DNA from: Neoarius graeffei
Taxonomy: Eukaryota > Chordata > Actinopteri > Siluriformes > Ariidae
NCBI RefSeq assembly: GCF_027579695.1
Contig: NC_083578.1
Location: 3,177,960-3,241,959 of the forward strand
Direction of reading: 5' to 3'
DNA: 64,000 nt
Positions 31,036 through 40,773 of this stretch are shown in pieces. Each line of letters begins with the position of its first letter. The stretch's first letter is position 1. The notes beneath the pieces were generated by a model, which saw only the letters and a list, made by a program, of their open reading frames with translations, was not told the DNA's origin and did no database searches. A program made the translations under genes and the position numbers.

Positions 31036-31605
31036 ACACCCCAGCCACTTTATTAGGAACACCCCTACATCCACCTGCAGTTCTCTAATCAGCCGATCCC
31101 TTCATGCATCAAATCCCGCAGATACAAATCAAGAGCTTCAGTTAATGTTCACAGTGTTCAAACATCAGAATGGGAACAATGGTGATCTCACAGTGTGACT
31201 TTCTCTCACTGTGGTATGGGTGCTGGTTTGATCCAGATGGACTGGTTTGAGTATTTCAGAAGCTGCTGATCTGTGGTTTTCACACACAACAGTCTCTAGA
31301 GTTTACACAGAATGGTGCAGAAAACAAAAAACACTGAGTGAGTGAGCGACAGTTCTGTGGGTGGAAACAAACGCCTTGTTGATAAGAGAGGGTCAGAGAT
31401 CAGAAAATGGACAGAGTGAGCAGTTCAAGCTGCCAGGAAGGATATAGTAACTCATATAATCACTCTTTACAACCGTAGTGAGCAGAAAAGCATCTCAGCA
31501 TGCAACAGCAGAACAGAAGAACACATTGGGTTCCACTCCTGCAGCCAAGAACAGAGATCTTAGAATCAACAACAAGTTCCTGTTAAAGTAGCCGGTGAGA
31601 ATGTA
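31036..31605. mobile_element. Non-autonomous DNA transposon (MITE)
   Basis: The left end reads CCAGCCACTTTATTAGGAAC. The reverse complement of the right end reads CACCGGCTACTTTAACAGGAAC, so the two form a roughly 20-bp inverted repeat. The 530-bp interior is non-coding. The superfamily cannot be assigned from the ends alone. Confidence 0.75.
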
Positions 31606-31929
31606 TAAAGTATTAATCTGGCACTCTGTACGAACATCCTACAGATTTTAGATATAAATGACACCTGTAGTGTCTGCAAACCACCACAAGAAACTTTTTT
31701 TTTTGTGAACAATTATTTTATTTATTTTTAACACATGACAAATAAATGGACAAATGTACACAACACACAAAGTATAGGAAACAAACTTTCACCCTCCTGT
31801 TACCCCACCCGCCCTTCCCAGGGCAGACGTCTGTCAAAAACAAATACTATAATAAAAAAATGGACTAAAAACCATTTCAGTAATCACAATAACAGTGGTG
31901 GATCTACAGTACGACAGGAAAAAATAAAA

Positions 31930-32125
31930 GTCGAACAGAGTATCTCAGGAAGATAAGACAAGACGTCCTGGATATAAGTCCGTGGATACGAGCTGTTGAG
32001 ATTACAAATGCAGTATTTGCTTTGAGAATGTTGATGGAGAAGTGTGGAGAAGGCCAGAAGGATCTGCATTGTATGTTTGTGGATTTAGAGAAGGCATACG
32101 GCGGATTCACTGTCCCGCATTCATA
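31930..32125 (+). pseudogene. Non-LTR retrotransposon RT fragment
   Basis: The plus frame reads ALRMLMEKCGEGQKDLHCMF followed by VDLEKAYGG, the catalytic-Asp block of a LINE RT. It ends abruptly near 32125, and another LINE in the opposite orientation begins at about 32165. The sequence from 31606 to 31929 holds nothing recognisable. Confidence 0.75.
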
Positions 32126-32164
32126 TCATCCAGAATTCAGAATCAGTTCCCAAACCCATTCTAC

Positions 32165-32890
32165 TTACTTATTGGTCCGCTTGCTCCTGCAGGAACATGG
32201 TGCCTCGGCACAAGGTTCTCCAGTCTGTCCTGTTCTGTGCCGCCTCCCAGGCTGATGTTAGGTCGAGACTCAGGTCCCTAAGGTCAGCAGACAGCTGGTC
32301 GGTCCACTTACTCTGGGGTTTGCCCCTGGGTCTCTTCCTTTCAGGGGCTGGTTCTAGAAGTAGCCTGGCTGGGTGACCAAATATGCGGAGACGGGCTGCC
32401 AGAATTTTGCTAGTGACAGGTGGTTGATTGGCACGCTGATGCAGGGTGATGTTTGAGACAAAGTCTTGCCAGTGGAGACCAAAAATCCTACTTGTTCTCA
32501 AAAGCATAGAGGTGCTGTTTCTGTGTCTCTGTCAGGGTCCAGCACTCGGCTCTGTACAGTAGGATTGGTTGGACCAGGCTGTTGTAGAGCTTTACTTGGT
32601 GCTGGTTGAGAGGTGTTTGTCTGACCAGATATTCTGTAGGCTGGCCATGACTGCTGCAGCACGCCCGATTCGGATCTGAATGTCCACTATACTCCTACAG
32701 TCCGAGGTAATTGTGCTACCAAGATAGCAGAACCTGTCCACTACTTCCACCATACGGTCTGATCACTGGCCATGCTGGGGGAGGTTCACAGTTGCTTAGG
32801 CTCTGGACCTTGGTCTTTTGCCAGCTGATCATCAGGCCGAGTGGCTGTGTTTCGGTATCCATTCTATCCCTGTCATGTTTTATCAGAACT
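32165..32890 (-). pseudogene. Non-LTR retrotransposon C-terminal fragment
   Basis: From 32890 downward, the minus-strand frames read MISWQKTKVQSLS (RT palm end), then MLLRTSRIFGLHWQDFVSNI, RLRIFGHPARLLLEPAPERK and RPRGKPQSKWTDQLSADL, the conserved tail of fish endonuclease-RT elements. Several frameshifts are present. It is 5'-truncated. The clade (RTE- or I-like) is not resolved. Confidence 0.75.
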
Positions 32891-33697
32891 ATCACCTGGG
32901 AGATTGATAAAAAAAAATCCCCACTATACCATGCAATTGTGAGTGCAATATTTATACAATAGTTCCATAAACAAGAAATTAATATCGAGCGCCATTTCGG
33001 ACACGTTAACACAGCCAACTTTTGCTCCGCTACAAACTTCTAAGGAGGCAGCATTTGAAAGCAGCATTACGTCTTATCAGAACAGAATTTGCCAACAAAA
33101 AACAACCCTGAAGGGAAAGTGATTTACTGCTTGCTGCTGTAAGTACACAGGTGCAAACCAGGTTCCTTTGAAACAACAAAGATGCTTTTGTCTGATCATC
33201 AAGTGTTCATGAGTTCAAATGCCAACAATACCAAAGATATCACTGGCTGGGAGCCGAGAGAGTAAAATTAGCCATGCTTCCAGGGAGGGCGGGACCTAAA
33301 CACCATCTCTCACAACAGACAATTGAGAGTCTGAGTTTGTGAGCTCATATATGTAGAAGAGGGCAGATAGCGCTTTCCTCATAGTGATGCAACATGGGCA
33401 GAGGTTAAAGAGGTTTCAGTTGTCTGGCTTCACATGCCTTGATGAAACACGTGCATGCCCCGCCCTCCCGAGTCCTTTGATTTTGAACAGATAATGGACA
33501 GAAATTTCAAGAAAATATGATAATAATAATATTAATAATAAATCTCTCTCACACACCTCACAAACCTCATAAACACTCTCCACTCCTGAAAAGGACAAAA
33601 CAGGAGTCCGTTGTTTGCACATTACGTGTTTTCACCTCCATAGTAACCCGTTATTGTGCCTTGGGATGGTTTATTGAGTTAAAACATTGACACAGAG
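32891..33697. other. Intergenic, no recognisable feature
   Basis: I see no gene or classifiable repeat here. Confidence 0.5.
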
Positions 33698-33841
33698 TCT
33701 ATGTGTCAGCCCTGTGATGACCTGGCAACTTGTCCAGGGTGTACCCTGCCTTTCGCCCGTAGTCAGCTGGGATAGGATCCAGCTTGCCTGCGAGCCTGTA
33801 GAACAGGATAAAGCGGCTAGAGATAATGAGATGAGATGAGA
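33698..33841 (+). mobile_element. 5'-truncated SINE (family A)
   Basis: Only the 3' 144 bp of the family A SINE is present, yet it is flanked by a 13-bp target duplication (AACATTGACACAG on both sides). It was therefore truncated on insertion, not by later deletion. Confidence 0.88.
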
Positions 33842-34101
33842 TGAATGAGAACATTGACACAGATGTTGACACAATGTCGCATTATTCATAACAACTTACG
33901 AAACTCTAAAGAAAGTCACCATAAAATAAACATAAAGCGTTTTACAATTAGTTTCCCTCATTATAAATATTAGTATTATAAAAACAACATATAAAATAAA
34001 ATAACATGGCTTAAACTGTTTGTTCTGTATTGACATTAACTGGAGAATACTTTAATGTTTATATTAAACTAAATGAGACTTGAAAGTTTTGGTCTCGTTT
34101 T
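33842..34101. other. Intergenic, AT-rich
   Basis: Apart from the right copy of the SINE target duplication, nothing is recognised. Confidence 0.4.
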
Positions 34102-34671
34102 TACGGAAACCGCGAGAGGCCCTTCATATAATCTTTTTTTATTCACCTTGTTATCCTGAGATAACGACATAATTAATTCAGGATCTCGAGAAAACAACAC
34201 AACTAATTCGAGATCTCGAGAAAACAAAACAATTATTTCATGATCTCAGCTGGATCACTGTATCTCCGTCGGTAGAGACGAAGCCGGGCCAGTCTTCTGC
34301 GGAGGTGCCGCGGACTCATTTTGAAATGATCCCTTATTAAAAGACTTAATGCAATCTCTCCCTGTGCCAACCCCTGATCAAAATATTGCCTTATTAGGTG
34401 ATCGATTATTCCAGACATTCTAATGACCAAAGTTGCGTCTATACAGAATGAGAAATAGCCCCAAAGTCAGCATATCACAAGTCTCTTGGCACACCTGAAT
34501 GAACCATTTCTCAGCTGTTTACTCGAAATCATGAAATAATTGTTTTGTTTTCTCGAGATCTTGAATTAGTTGTGTTGTTTTCTCGAGATACTGAATTAAT
34601 TATGTCGTTATCTCGGGATAACAAGGTGAATAAAAAAAGGATTATATGAAGGGCCTCTCTCGGCTTCCGTA
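34102..34671. mobile_element. Fold-back DNA transposon with 6-bp target duplication
   Basis: This 570-bp element has long inverted repeats of roughly 140 bp. It begins TACGGAAACCGCGAGAGGCC and ends with its near-exact reverse complement. The 6-bp direct repeat CGTTTT lies immediately outside both ends (34096-34101 and 34672-34677). The arms contain repeated TCTCGAGA-type motifs. The central part encodes a short helix-turn-helix-like ORF. Confidence 0.85.
34233..34430 (-). CDS. Short ORF with HTH-like sequence inside the fold-back element (65 aa)
   Basis: The 65-residue frame includes IDHLIRQYFDQGLAQGEIAL and SPRHLRRRLARLRLYRRR, a basic helix-turn-helix-like pattern. From memory it resembles the N-terminus of animal transposon proteins in which such a segment precedes an integrase-like core. 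The core is absent here, so this is a remnant retained in a non-autonomous copy. Function is inferred only. Confidence 0.5.
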   Translation of the reverse strand: MVIRMSGIIDHLIRQYFDQGLAQGEIALSLLIRDHFKMSPRHLRRRLARLRLYRRRYSDPAEIMK

Positions 34672-34677
34672 CGTTTT

Positions 34678-35270
34678 TCATATTTAAAAAAAATAATTCT
34701 AAGTGTGCTTTTGGTGTTTTTGAAACATCTTTATATAAGATGACGTGAATTTACAGTCAGGAAAAAAACAACAACAAGATGAAATAACTCATTTGTGCAT
34801 CTTCAGTAAGTGATTAGCAGCGATCAGGGTCGGTTTGGATCCCAGAAACAGCAGGTACGTACGAGGCAAGGACACGCCCACCCTGACTGAAATGTCACTC
34901 GATTATAGAAAAAATTTTCCCTCCTGTAAATTCAGACTGGGCCTTACTCTGAAGAGACTGGATCTTCATTGTGAAGCTGCTAGTAATTTAAAGGGCAAGG
35001 TTTTGGGTGCAACTTTGCAGGGCTGAATTTGTGCCAGGACATGCCAGAACACGCTGTGGGACATCCCAGATTTGGACAACAATGTTGAACTTTGTATTTG
35101 TGTTAGGCAACTCCTTCCAAAATGAATAGGAGTGAGTGTTATTAAATACCAGAACATCAGGGGTGTAGTATCTCATCTGTCCTGCCATCCAAAAAACCTC
35201 GACGACCAAAATATCAAACAGAACTGAAATGTGACGATGTGAGAGAGAGAGAGAGAGGACCAACCGCCAC
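34678..35270. other. Intergenic, no recognisable feature
   Basis: I see nothing assignable here. Confidence 0.4.
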
Positions 35271-36250
35271 CACAAACTCTTTACAACAGGAACATCAACA
35301 AAGGACTAAATTTTGTTCCCTGAGGGAAGATCGACCCAAAACATCCATCAGAACTGAGTTCGCATGATAAATGAGAGGAGATGTAATTCTAATCAGAAGG
35401 AAATCTGTTAAGTGATCTAATGACTAATTTGTTTGCAAAAAATTGACAATACAATGAGCAAGTTTTGTCCAGAAGGTCGAGTTCTTTCAAATAAAACAAT
35501 CAGAACTGAAATCCATTGAGAACTGAAGGAGGGAGGAGACACGATTTAACTGAAAATAAACAAAGTTATAAACAAATTGTTTACAACAGGAAAATCAACA
35601 AACAAATGACCAAGTTCTATTCCTCGAGGGAAGATCGACCCAAAACATCAATCAGAACTGGAATCAGATACAATTCTAGTGTGAGGCCTGGAAAATTTGT
35701 TAATTTGGCCTAATTACGAACTCGTTAGATGCGGCACGGTGGTGTAGTGGTTAGCGCTGTCGCCTCACAGCAAGAAGGTCCGGGTTTGAGCCCCGTGGCC
35801 GGCGAGGGCCTTTCTGTGCGGAGTGTGCATGTTCTCCCCGTGTCCGCGTGGGTTTCCTCCGGGTGCTCCGGTTTCCCCCACAGTCCAAAGACATGCAGGT
35901 TAGGTTAACTGGTGACTCTAAATTGAGCGTAGGTGTGAATGTGAGTGTGAATGGTTGTCTGTGTCTATGTGTCAGCCCTGTGATGACCTGGCGACTTGTC
36001 CAGGGTGTACCCCGCCTTTCACCCGTAGTCAGCTGGGATAGGCTCCAGCTTGCCTGTGACCCTGTAGAACAGGATAAAGCGGCTAGAGATAATGAGATGA
36101 GATGAGACGAACTCGTTAGCAAAAAAAATGACAAAACAACGATCATGTTTTGTGTGGAGTGATGAGTTCTTTCAAACAAAACAATCAGAACGGAAATCTG
36201 TGGAAAACTGACGGAGGAGATACGAGTTAACTGAATTGTGGACGACGGAC
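35271..36250. repeat. Tandem duplication of a 300-bp unit, second copy split by a SINE
   Basis: Phrases from the first copy (35280-35560), such as GAGGGAAGATCGACCCAAAA and ACAATCAGAACTGAAATC, recur about 300 bp on (35579-35728) and again after the SINE (36110-36240). This implies two adjacent diverged copies. Confidence 0.75.
35729..36106 (+). mobile_element. tRNA-derived SINE (family A)
   Basis: This full-length copy has a perfect 13-bp target duplication, ACGAACTCGTTAG, at 35716-35728 and 36107-36119. Confidence 0.94.
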
Positions 36251-36439
36251 GCCATGCCATGGCAATTGGCCTTATGGACAGATGAGCTAATAAATGACTT
36301 GATTTTTAATAGCACTCCTGCCTTCTGACCAATCCTGATCAGTTCTCATTTTTATTTGCAGCCATACACAATATTTTCTCTCAAATTTAGTTGATTATTC
36401 CCCCACACAGCAGCACACAGCAGCCCCACTTCACTTCCA

Positions 36440-36960
36440 TCATCATCGTCGTTGGCTGTCCATCGCTAGTGATGATGACCGCTTCATTAGGATATGCAGA
36501 AATGCAGATGGGCTGCGAGGCCCACACCAGAGCGACAGAGTCGTCCACAGTGGTAGCATGAATGGTCTGGTTCAGCTGCTATGGAACATCTGGCTTCGTG
36601 AGCTCTCGTGTTCTCCCTCTGACGCTTGTTTTCAATTGCAGACACTAAGCTTTTAACTCTGCTTCACCATGTTGCTATATCCCAGGCGTCCCTTTCCCAC
36701 GTCTGATCAATAACTCCGGCATTCTTCATGTTCCTCTTCAAGACGTCTTTGTACCTCAGTTTCTGTCCTCCTGGTCTCCTCTTTCCTCGGCTCAGTTCTC
36801 CGTAGAAAACGGCTTTGGGTAGTTGTGTGTCAGGCATACGCCAGATGTGTCCAGCCCAAAGAAGTTGGGAGGCTGTGATAAGGGCTTTGATGCTTACTGT
36901 ACTGGCTCGCCTGAGGACTTCTCCATTGGAGACCTTGTCCTGCCATCTTACTTCACTTCC
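36440..36960 (-). pseudogene. Non-LTR retrotransposon C-terminal fragment
   Basis: The minus strand translates to ASQLLWAGHIWRMPDTQLPK, VFYGELSRGKRRPGGQKLRY and KDVLKRNMKNAGVIDQTWER, the C-terminal tail of a fish LINE RT protein (different from the one at 32165). It is 5'-truncated, with frameshifts. Confidence 0.75.
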
Positions 36961-37684
36961 ATACAGTTATTATTACACCTAGTGGTCGACAATAGACTCT
37001 GCACCAAGCGCTGTATGTATGCACGAACACTCTGTTCCAGCTTAACAGCTGAGAAAAACAAGAATTTTCTGATGCCTAACTGCTTTGAGTCAGTTTCAGG
37101 TCTTTTGTGTGGTTTTTGAAATGTAGTCGGGGTAAAAATATTACTGCCACCTGTCACTGAAAAATGTCCCTGAGACCAGTTGACTCTTGTTAAAGATCTT
37201 TTGACACAGTTTAACAAAGGAAGGTTCATCTAAAGCACTCAACATGAGCTGCTGAGACTCAACGCTGGATGGCTGTACGCTGTCGACTCTTAACTGTCTA
37301 CTACATTATTACTGTGAGGTTAAACATTCATGATATATGAACAAGTGAGAGCGTCTCGACTCCATTTTATTTGAGGCGATGTCGTTATTAATGTCATCCT
37401 GCATCACCAAAATCTACGGTCATGAGCCGCTGCTGCTTGTGTGATATTGATTTGTTCCTGTTCATGATTTGCTGTTTAAAAAATTGTGATTAATTATTTC
37501 AGTGTCCAGGAGAGCGAGAGAGAGAGAGAGAGAGAGAGAGCATAAATAAAGACAGGATAATGAGCAATTCCATTATATCAGGTTTAAAGAGAGTACGGAA
37601 GGACGTACAAAAACAGGTCACATGTGAAGTTGGGAATCAGCAGTAAGAGTAACCGCAAAATACATCGAGAATATTACACGGTGA
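36961..37684. other. Intergenic, with a short (GA)n run
   Basis: A GA run lies at 37512-37540. Otherwise nothing is recognised. Confidence 0.5.
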
Positions 37685-37855
37685 CACGAAGATATGAAGT
37701 TTATTTTTGAGTGGTGAATGTACATATATACAGTCCCCACTCGAAAATAAACTTCATATCCACAAGTGAGTGAAGCAAATGAGTGAAAATGTTTTCAACA
37801 CAAGAAGATAAACTTTATATCTTCACACCACTGCGTAATGTTCTTTATATTATAT

Positions 37856-37860
<5 letters not shown>

Positions 37861-37911
<51 letters not shown>
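37861..37911. repeat. (CA)n microsatellite
   Basis: An uninterrupted run of about 25 CA units lies inside the element at 37685-38650. Confidence 0.95.
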
Positions 37912-37917
<6 letters not shown>

Positions 37918-38414
37918 CCACAAGTTAATCAAAAGAATTTTAATTTTGAACCGGTTCACCATTTTGCCAACGCACATCTAGTCAGCGGGAAAACACTAGG
38001 AGTGATGTCATTAGAGTGAAATATCGAGAATTATTATCCATACAGGACACCTTTTCAATGGAATAAAAACATATTCTACTTCCTTCTAGCGGGTTTCATT
38101 CACTTGGTTCGATAGCATGCAATATTGTTAGCATATCGCTTATCCTGCGTGCATTACGCCACTCTACCCAATGGAGAATGAGTGTTGATATGGTTTATGA
38201 TGTTGCATGGTTGTCAAGACAACATGACGTCACACATTGGAGACGTAAAACTTCTGCGCTAGCAAGTAAGCGACTGTAACAATTTGTAAACAAACATGGC
38301 CGCCAGGTTTGCTTCATTTGATTTTGAGAGAATTTTGAAAGAGAAAGATGGGTTAAACACCCAAAAGGAATGTGTATGTATAATAATAATAATAATGGCT
38401 TTTTTTTTCATGCT

Positions 38415-38492
38415 CTATCAGATATATTCCATTCAGCTGCTCGTTTTCGACTCGTTCACTATCATGCTAGCTGAATGGAATATATCTGATAG
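38415..38492. repeat. Perfect 24-bp inverted repeat (hairpin)
   Basis: The arms 38415-38438 and 38469-38492 are exact reverse complements (CTATCAGATATATTCCATTC and on), with a 30-nt loop. The flanks AATGGCTTTTT and AAAAAGCCACT extend the pairing after a short mismatch. Confidence 0.95.
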
Positions 38493-38650
38493 ACCACGAC
38501 AAAAAGCCACTCAATATTATTTAAATATGTCCCTCAGATCTGTGATGTATTTCGTATGAAAAATGCGAGTTTTTCAACACGAGAAGATAAACTTCATCTC
38601 TTTAAGCCAACATGTGATTTTCTTTTTATTATATCGTCACATTCACAAAC

Positions 38651-39713
38651 AAAAAGTCCCCAAATTTATCAAAACAACTCACTCATCGATTTCCTCACGA
38701 GTGACAGATAGAGATTTATGTCCTGGTTTTGGTTCTCCATGTCCCGGATTAAAAATACCAGTGGCGTATTTCCCAGTAAAACCCTTGTGTCTCTGTAATC
38801 TCTCCCTTTACAGAACAACACTTCATTTTGGTCAGAAGGTGTTTATATTAATGCGCTTGTTCTAATTCATTGTCATTTCCGTCTCTAAAAAAGCCTGTAA
38901 TCAGTGTTTGTGTTTCTGGTCTTTTTTCCAGCTGGGATTAGTGTTTGAACCCCTTCCACTCCCCCCTCGCTGAGCCTTAACACTTCACCTTTGGATGGAA
39001 CGCATGTCCAGGATTTTGCCATAATAACGTAGAACAAATTCCCATCAAAGCGGTTTTGGTAAGAACGATGGCTCGCCCTGTCTCCATCTTGTAGATTTCC
39101 ATGTCAGCTTTCTCAGGCTTTTAAATCAGGATTATTTTAAAACTTGACTCTCACACCATTATTACTGAGAAAAAAGGCTTTGTACAGGAAAAGAATTTTT
39201 TGAATGTTTCAGCGCTTGTTGTAATTTTCCCAATATGCAAATATGTTCAAATATTTCAGTGACAGAAAACATCGCCCCTGAGCCCAGGGACAGAAATCCT
39301 GAAAATCAGGCTCAGGTTAAACGTTGACCTGTACAAAGCGTAAGCAAGATAAAATTTGCATGAACATTTACAGACTGTTTTTTATTTTTGCCACAGAAAC
39401 AGAATGATTTATTTATCCACAACAATGTGACAGTATGAAGTATTGAGCATTAGTTTATACACCCTTCTCCTGAATGTGAGAAGAAGTGACACAAGTGATC
39501 AATTTTTATAATAATTTATATAGTATATAGGCTTAAATTTTATTAATTAAACTGTAGGAAGAAATTAAAATATGAGAATAAGAAAGAAATTAAGATCGGC
39601 AAGAAAGAAAAACAAACAAACATTTACAAAAGAAAAAGAAACAACTCTTTAGCCTGCATTATTTATTTGCACATGGTTATTGTTTGTTCCATCAATTTGA
39701 GGCACTAACATTA
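38651..39713. other. Intergenic, no recognisable feature
   Basis: This is AT-rich unique sequence. I see no gene or classifiable repeat. Confidence 0.45.
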
Positions 39714-40089
39714 TCTCATCTCATCTCATTATCTCTAGCTGCTTTATCCTTCTATAGGGTCGCAGGCAAGCTGGAGCCTATCCCAGCTGACTACGGGCGA
39801 AAGGCGGGGTACACCCTGGACAAGTCGCCAGGTCATCACAGGGCTGACACATAGACACAGACAACCACTCACACTCACATTCACACCTACGCTCAATTTA
39901 GAGTCACCAGTTAACCTAACCTGCATGTCTTTGGACTGTGGGGGAAACCGGAGCACCCGGAGGAAACCCACACGGACACGGGGAGAACATGCAAACTCCA
40001 CACAGAAAGGCCCTCGCCAGCCACGGGGCTCGAACCCGGACCTTCTTGCTGTGAGGCGACAGCGCTAACCACTACACCACTGTGCCGCC
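39714..40089 (-). mobile_element. tRNA-derived SINE (family A), antisense
   Basis: This is a full-length reverse copy. The flanks GCACTAACATTA and GCACTAGCATTA form a nearly perfect target duplication. Confidence 0.93.
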
Positions 40090-40445
40090 GCACTAGCATT
40101 AAATTAAATTAATATAATAAATACATAATTGTGGCCTCTGACATAAAGTCTGCACTATTTGGAAGGAGGTGTTCCTTATTTGAGACAAAACTGAAGAGGT
40201 TTCACGTGTTTTACAGGAAATGGATCTTGACTAGATTTGTTTTATGGGAGGACGATAAATCAACAATATCTGGATTGTGCTAAAAAGTTGGATCCATGCC
40301 AGGAAACACACAAACGCTACCAGCTGTGTCAGCAAGAGAGGTCAAATATCCAACCGGAATTCTGCCGGAAGCTTGTTGATGGTGACCAAAAGCGTCTAGT
40401 AAAGGTAAAATTTGCTCAGGGATTTTAAAGCAAATATTAGGTGAC
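40090..40445. other. Intergenic, with an unassigned 63-codon ORF
   Basis: The plus-strand ORF 40237-40428 (LDPCQETHKRYQLCQQERSN) is Cys- and Gln-rich and matches nothing I recognise. It may be a chance ORF or a decayed transposon piece. Confidence 0.3.
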
Positions 40446-40593
40446 AGCCCTGTGATGACCTGGCGACTTGTCCAGGGTGTACCCCGCCTTTCGCCCGTAG
40501 TCAGCTGGGATAGGCTCCAGCTTGCCTGCGACCCTGTAGAACAGGATGAAGCGGCTAGAGATAATGAGATGAGATGAGATGAGATGAGATGAG
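40446..40593 (+). mobile_element. 5'-truncated SINE (family A)
   Basis: The last 148 bp of the SINE are flanked by a perfect 12-bp target duplication, ATATTAGGTGAC (40434-40445 and 40594-40605). This is truncation during integration, with a longer ATGAG tail than other copies. Confidence 0.93.
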
Positions 40594-40773
40594 ATATTAG
40601 GTGACTGTATGTATATTTTTGACCCTGTGTTGATTTCAGAAAACCAAAAATAAAACTTGTGCCCCAAATTCTATATAAATAGCGTTTACATAAATGACTC
40701 AAAAAGGTGTTTTAAAAATGAAAATTACACAAATTGCATGAAATGATTCAGCACGCAGTGAATCACTTGCTTA

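Larger units (their letters stand above)
37685..38650. mobile_element. Unclassified element with duplicated ends and internal hairpins
   Basis: A module of about 70 bp containing AACACAAGAAGATAAACTTT and a TTATATTATAT tract occurs at 37793-37860 and, diverged, at 38574-38640 in the same orientation. An inverted repeat joins 37690-37713 to 37737-37761. Near 38296 a plus-strand frame reads MAARFASFDFERILKEKDGL, reminiscent of the N-terminus of Crypton/QRICH1-type proteins. A 50-bp CA run (37861-37911) lies inside. The element boundaries are not certain. Confidence 0.5.

Noticed and set aside
40237-40428. Cys/Gln-rich 63-codon ORF as a gene
   Set aside because: It is short, isolated, without promoter or homologous neighbours. 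It is left as unassigned sequence.
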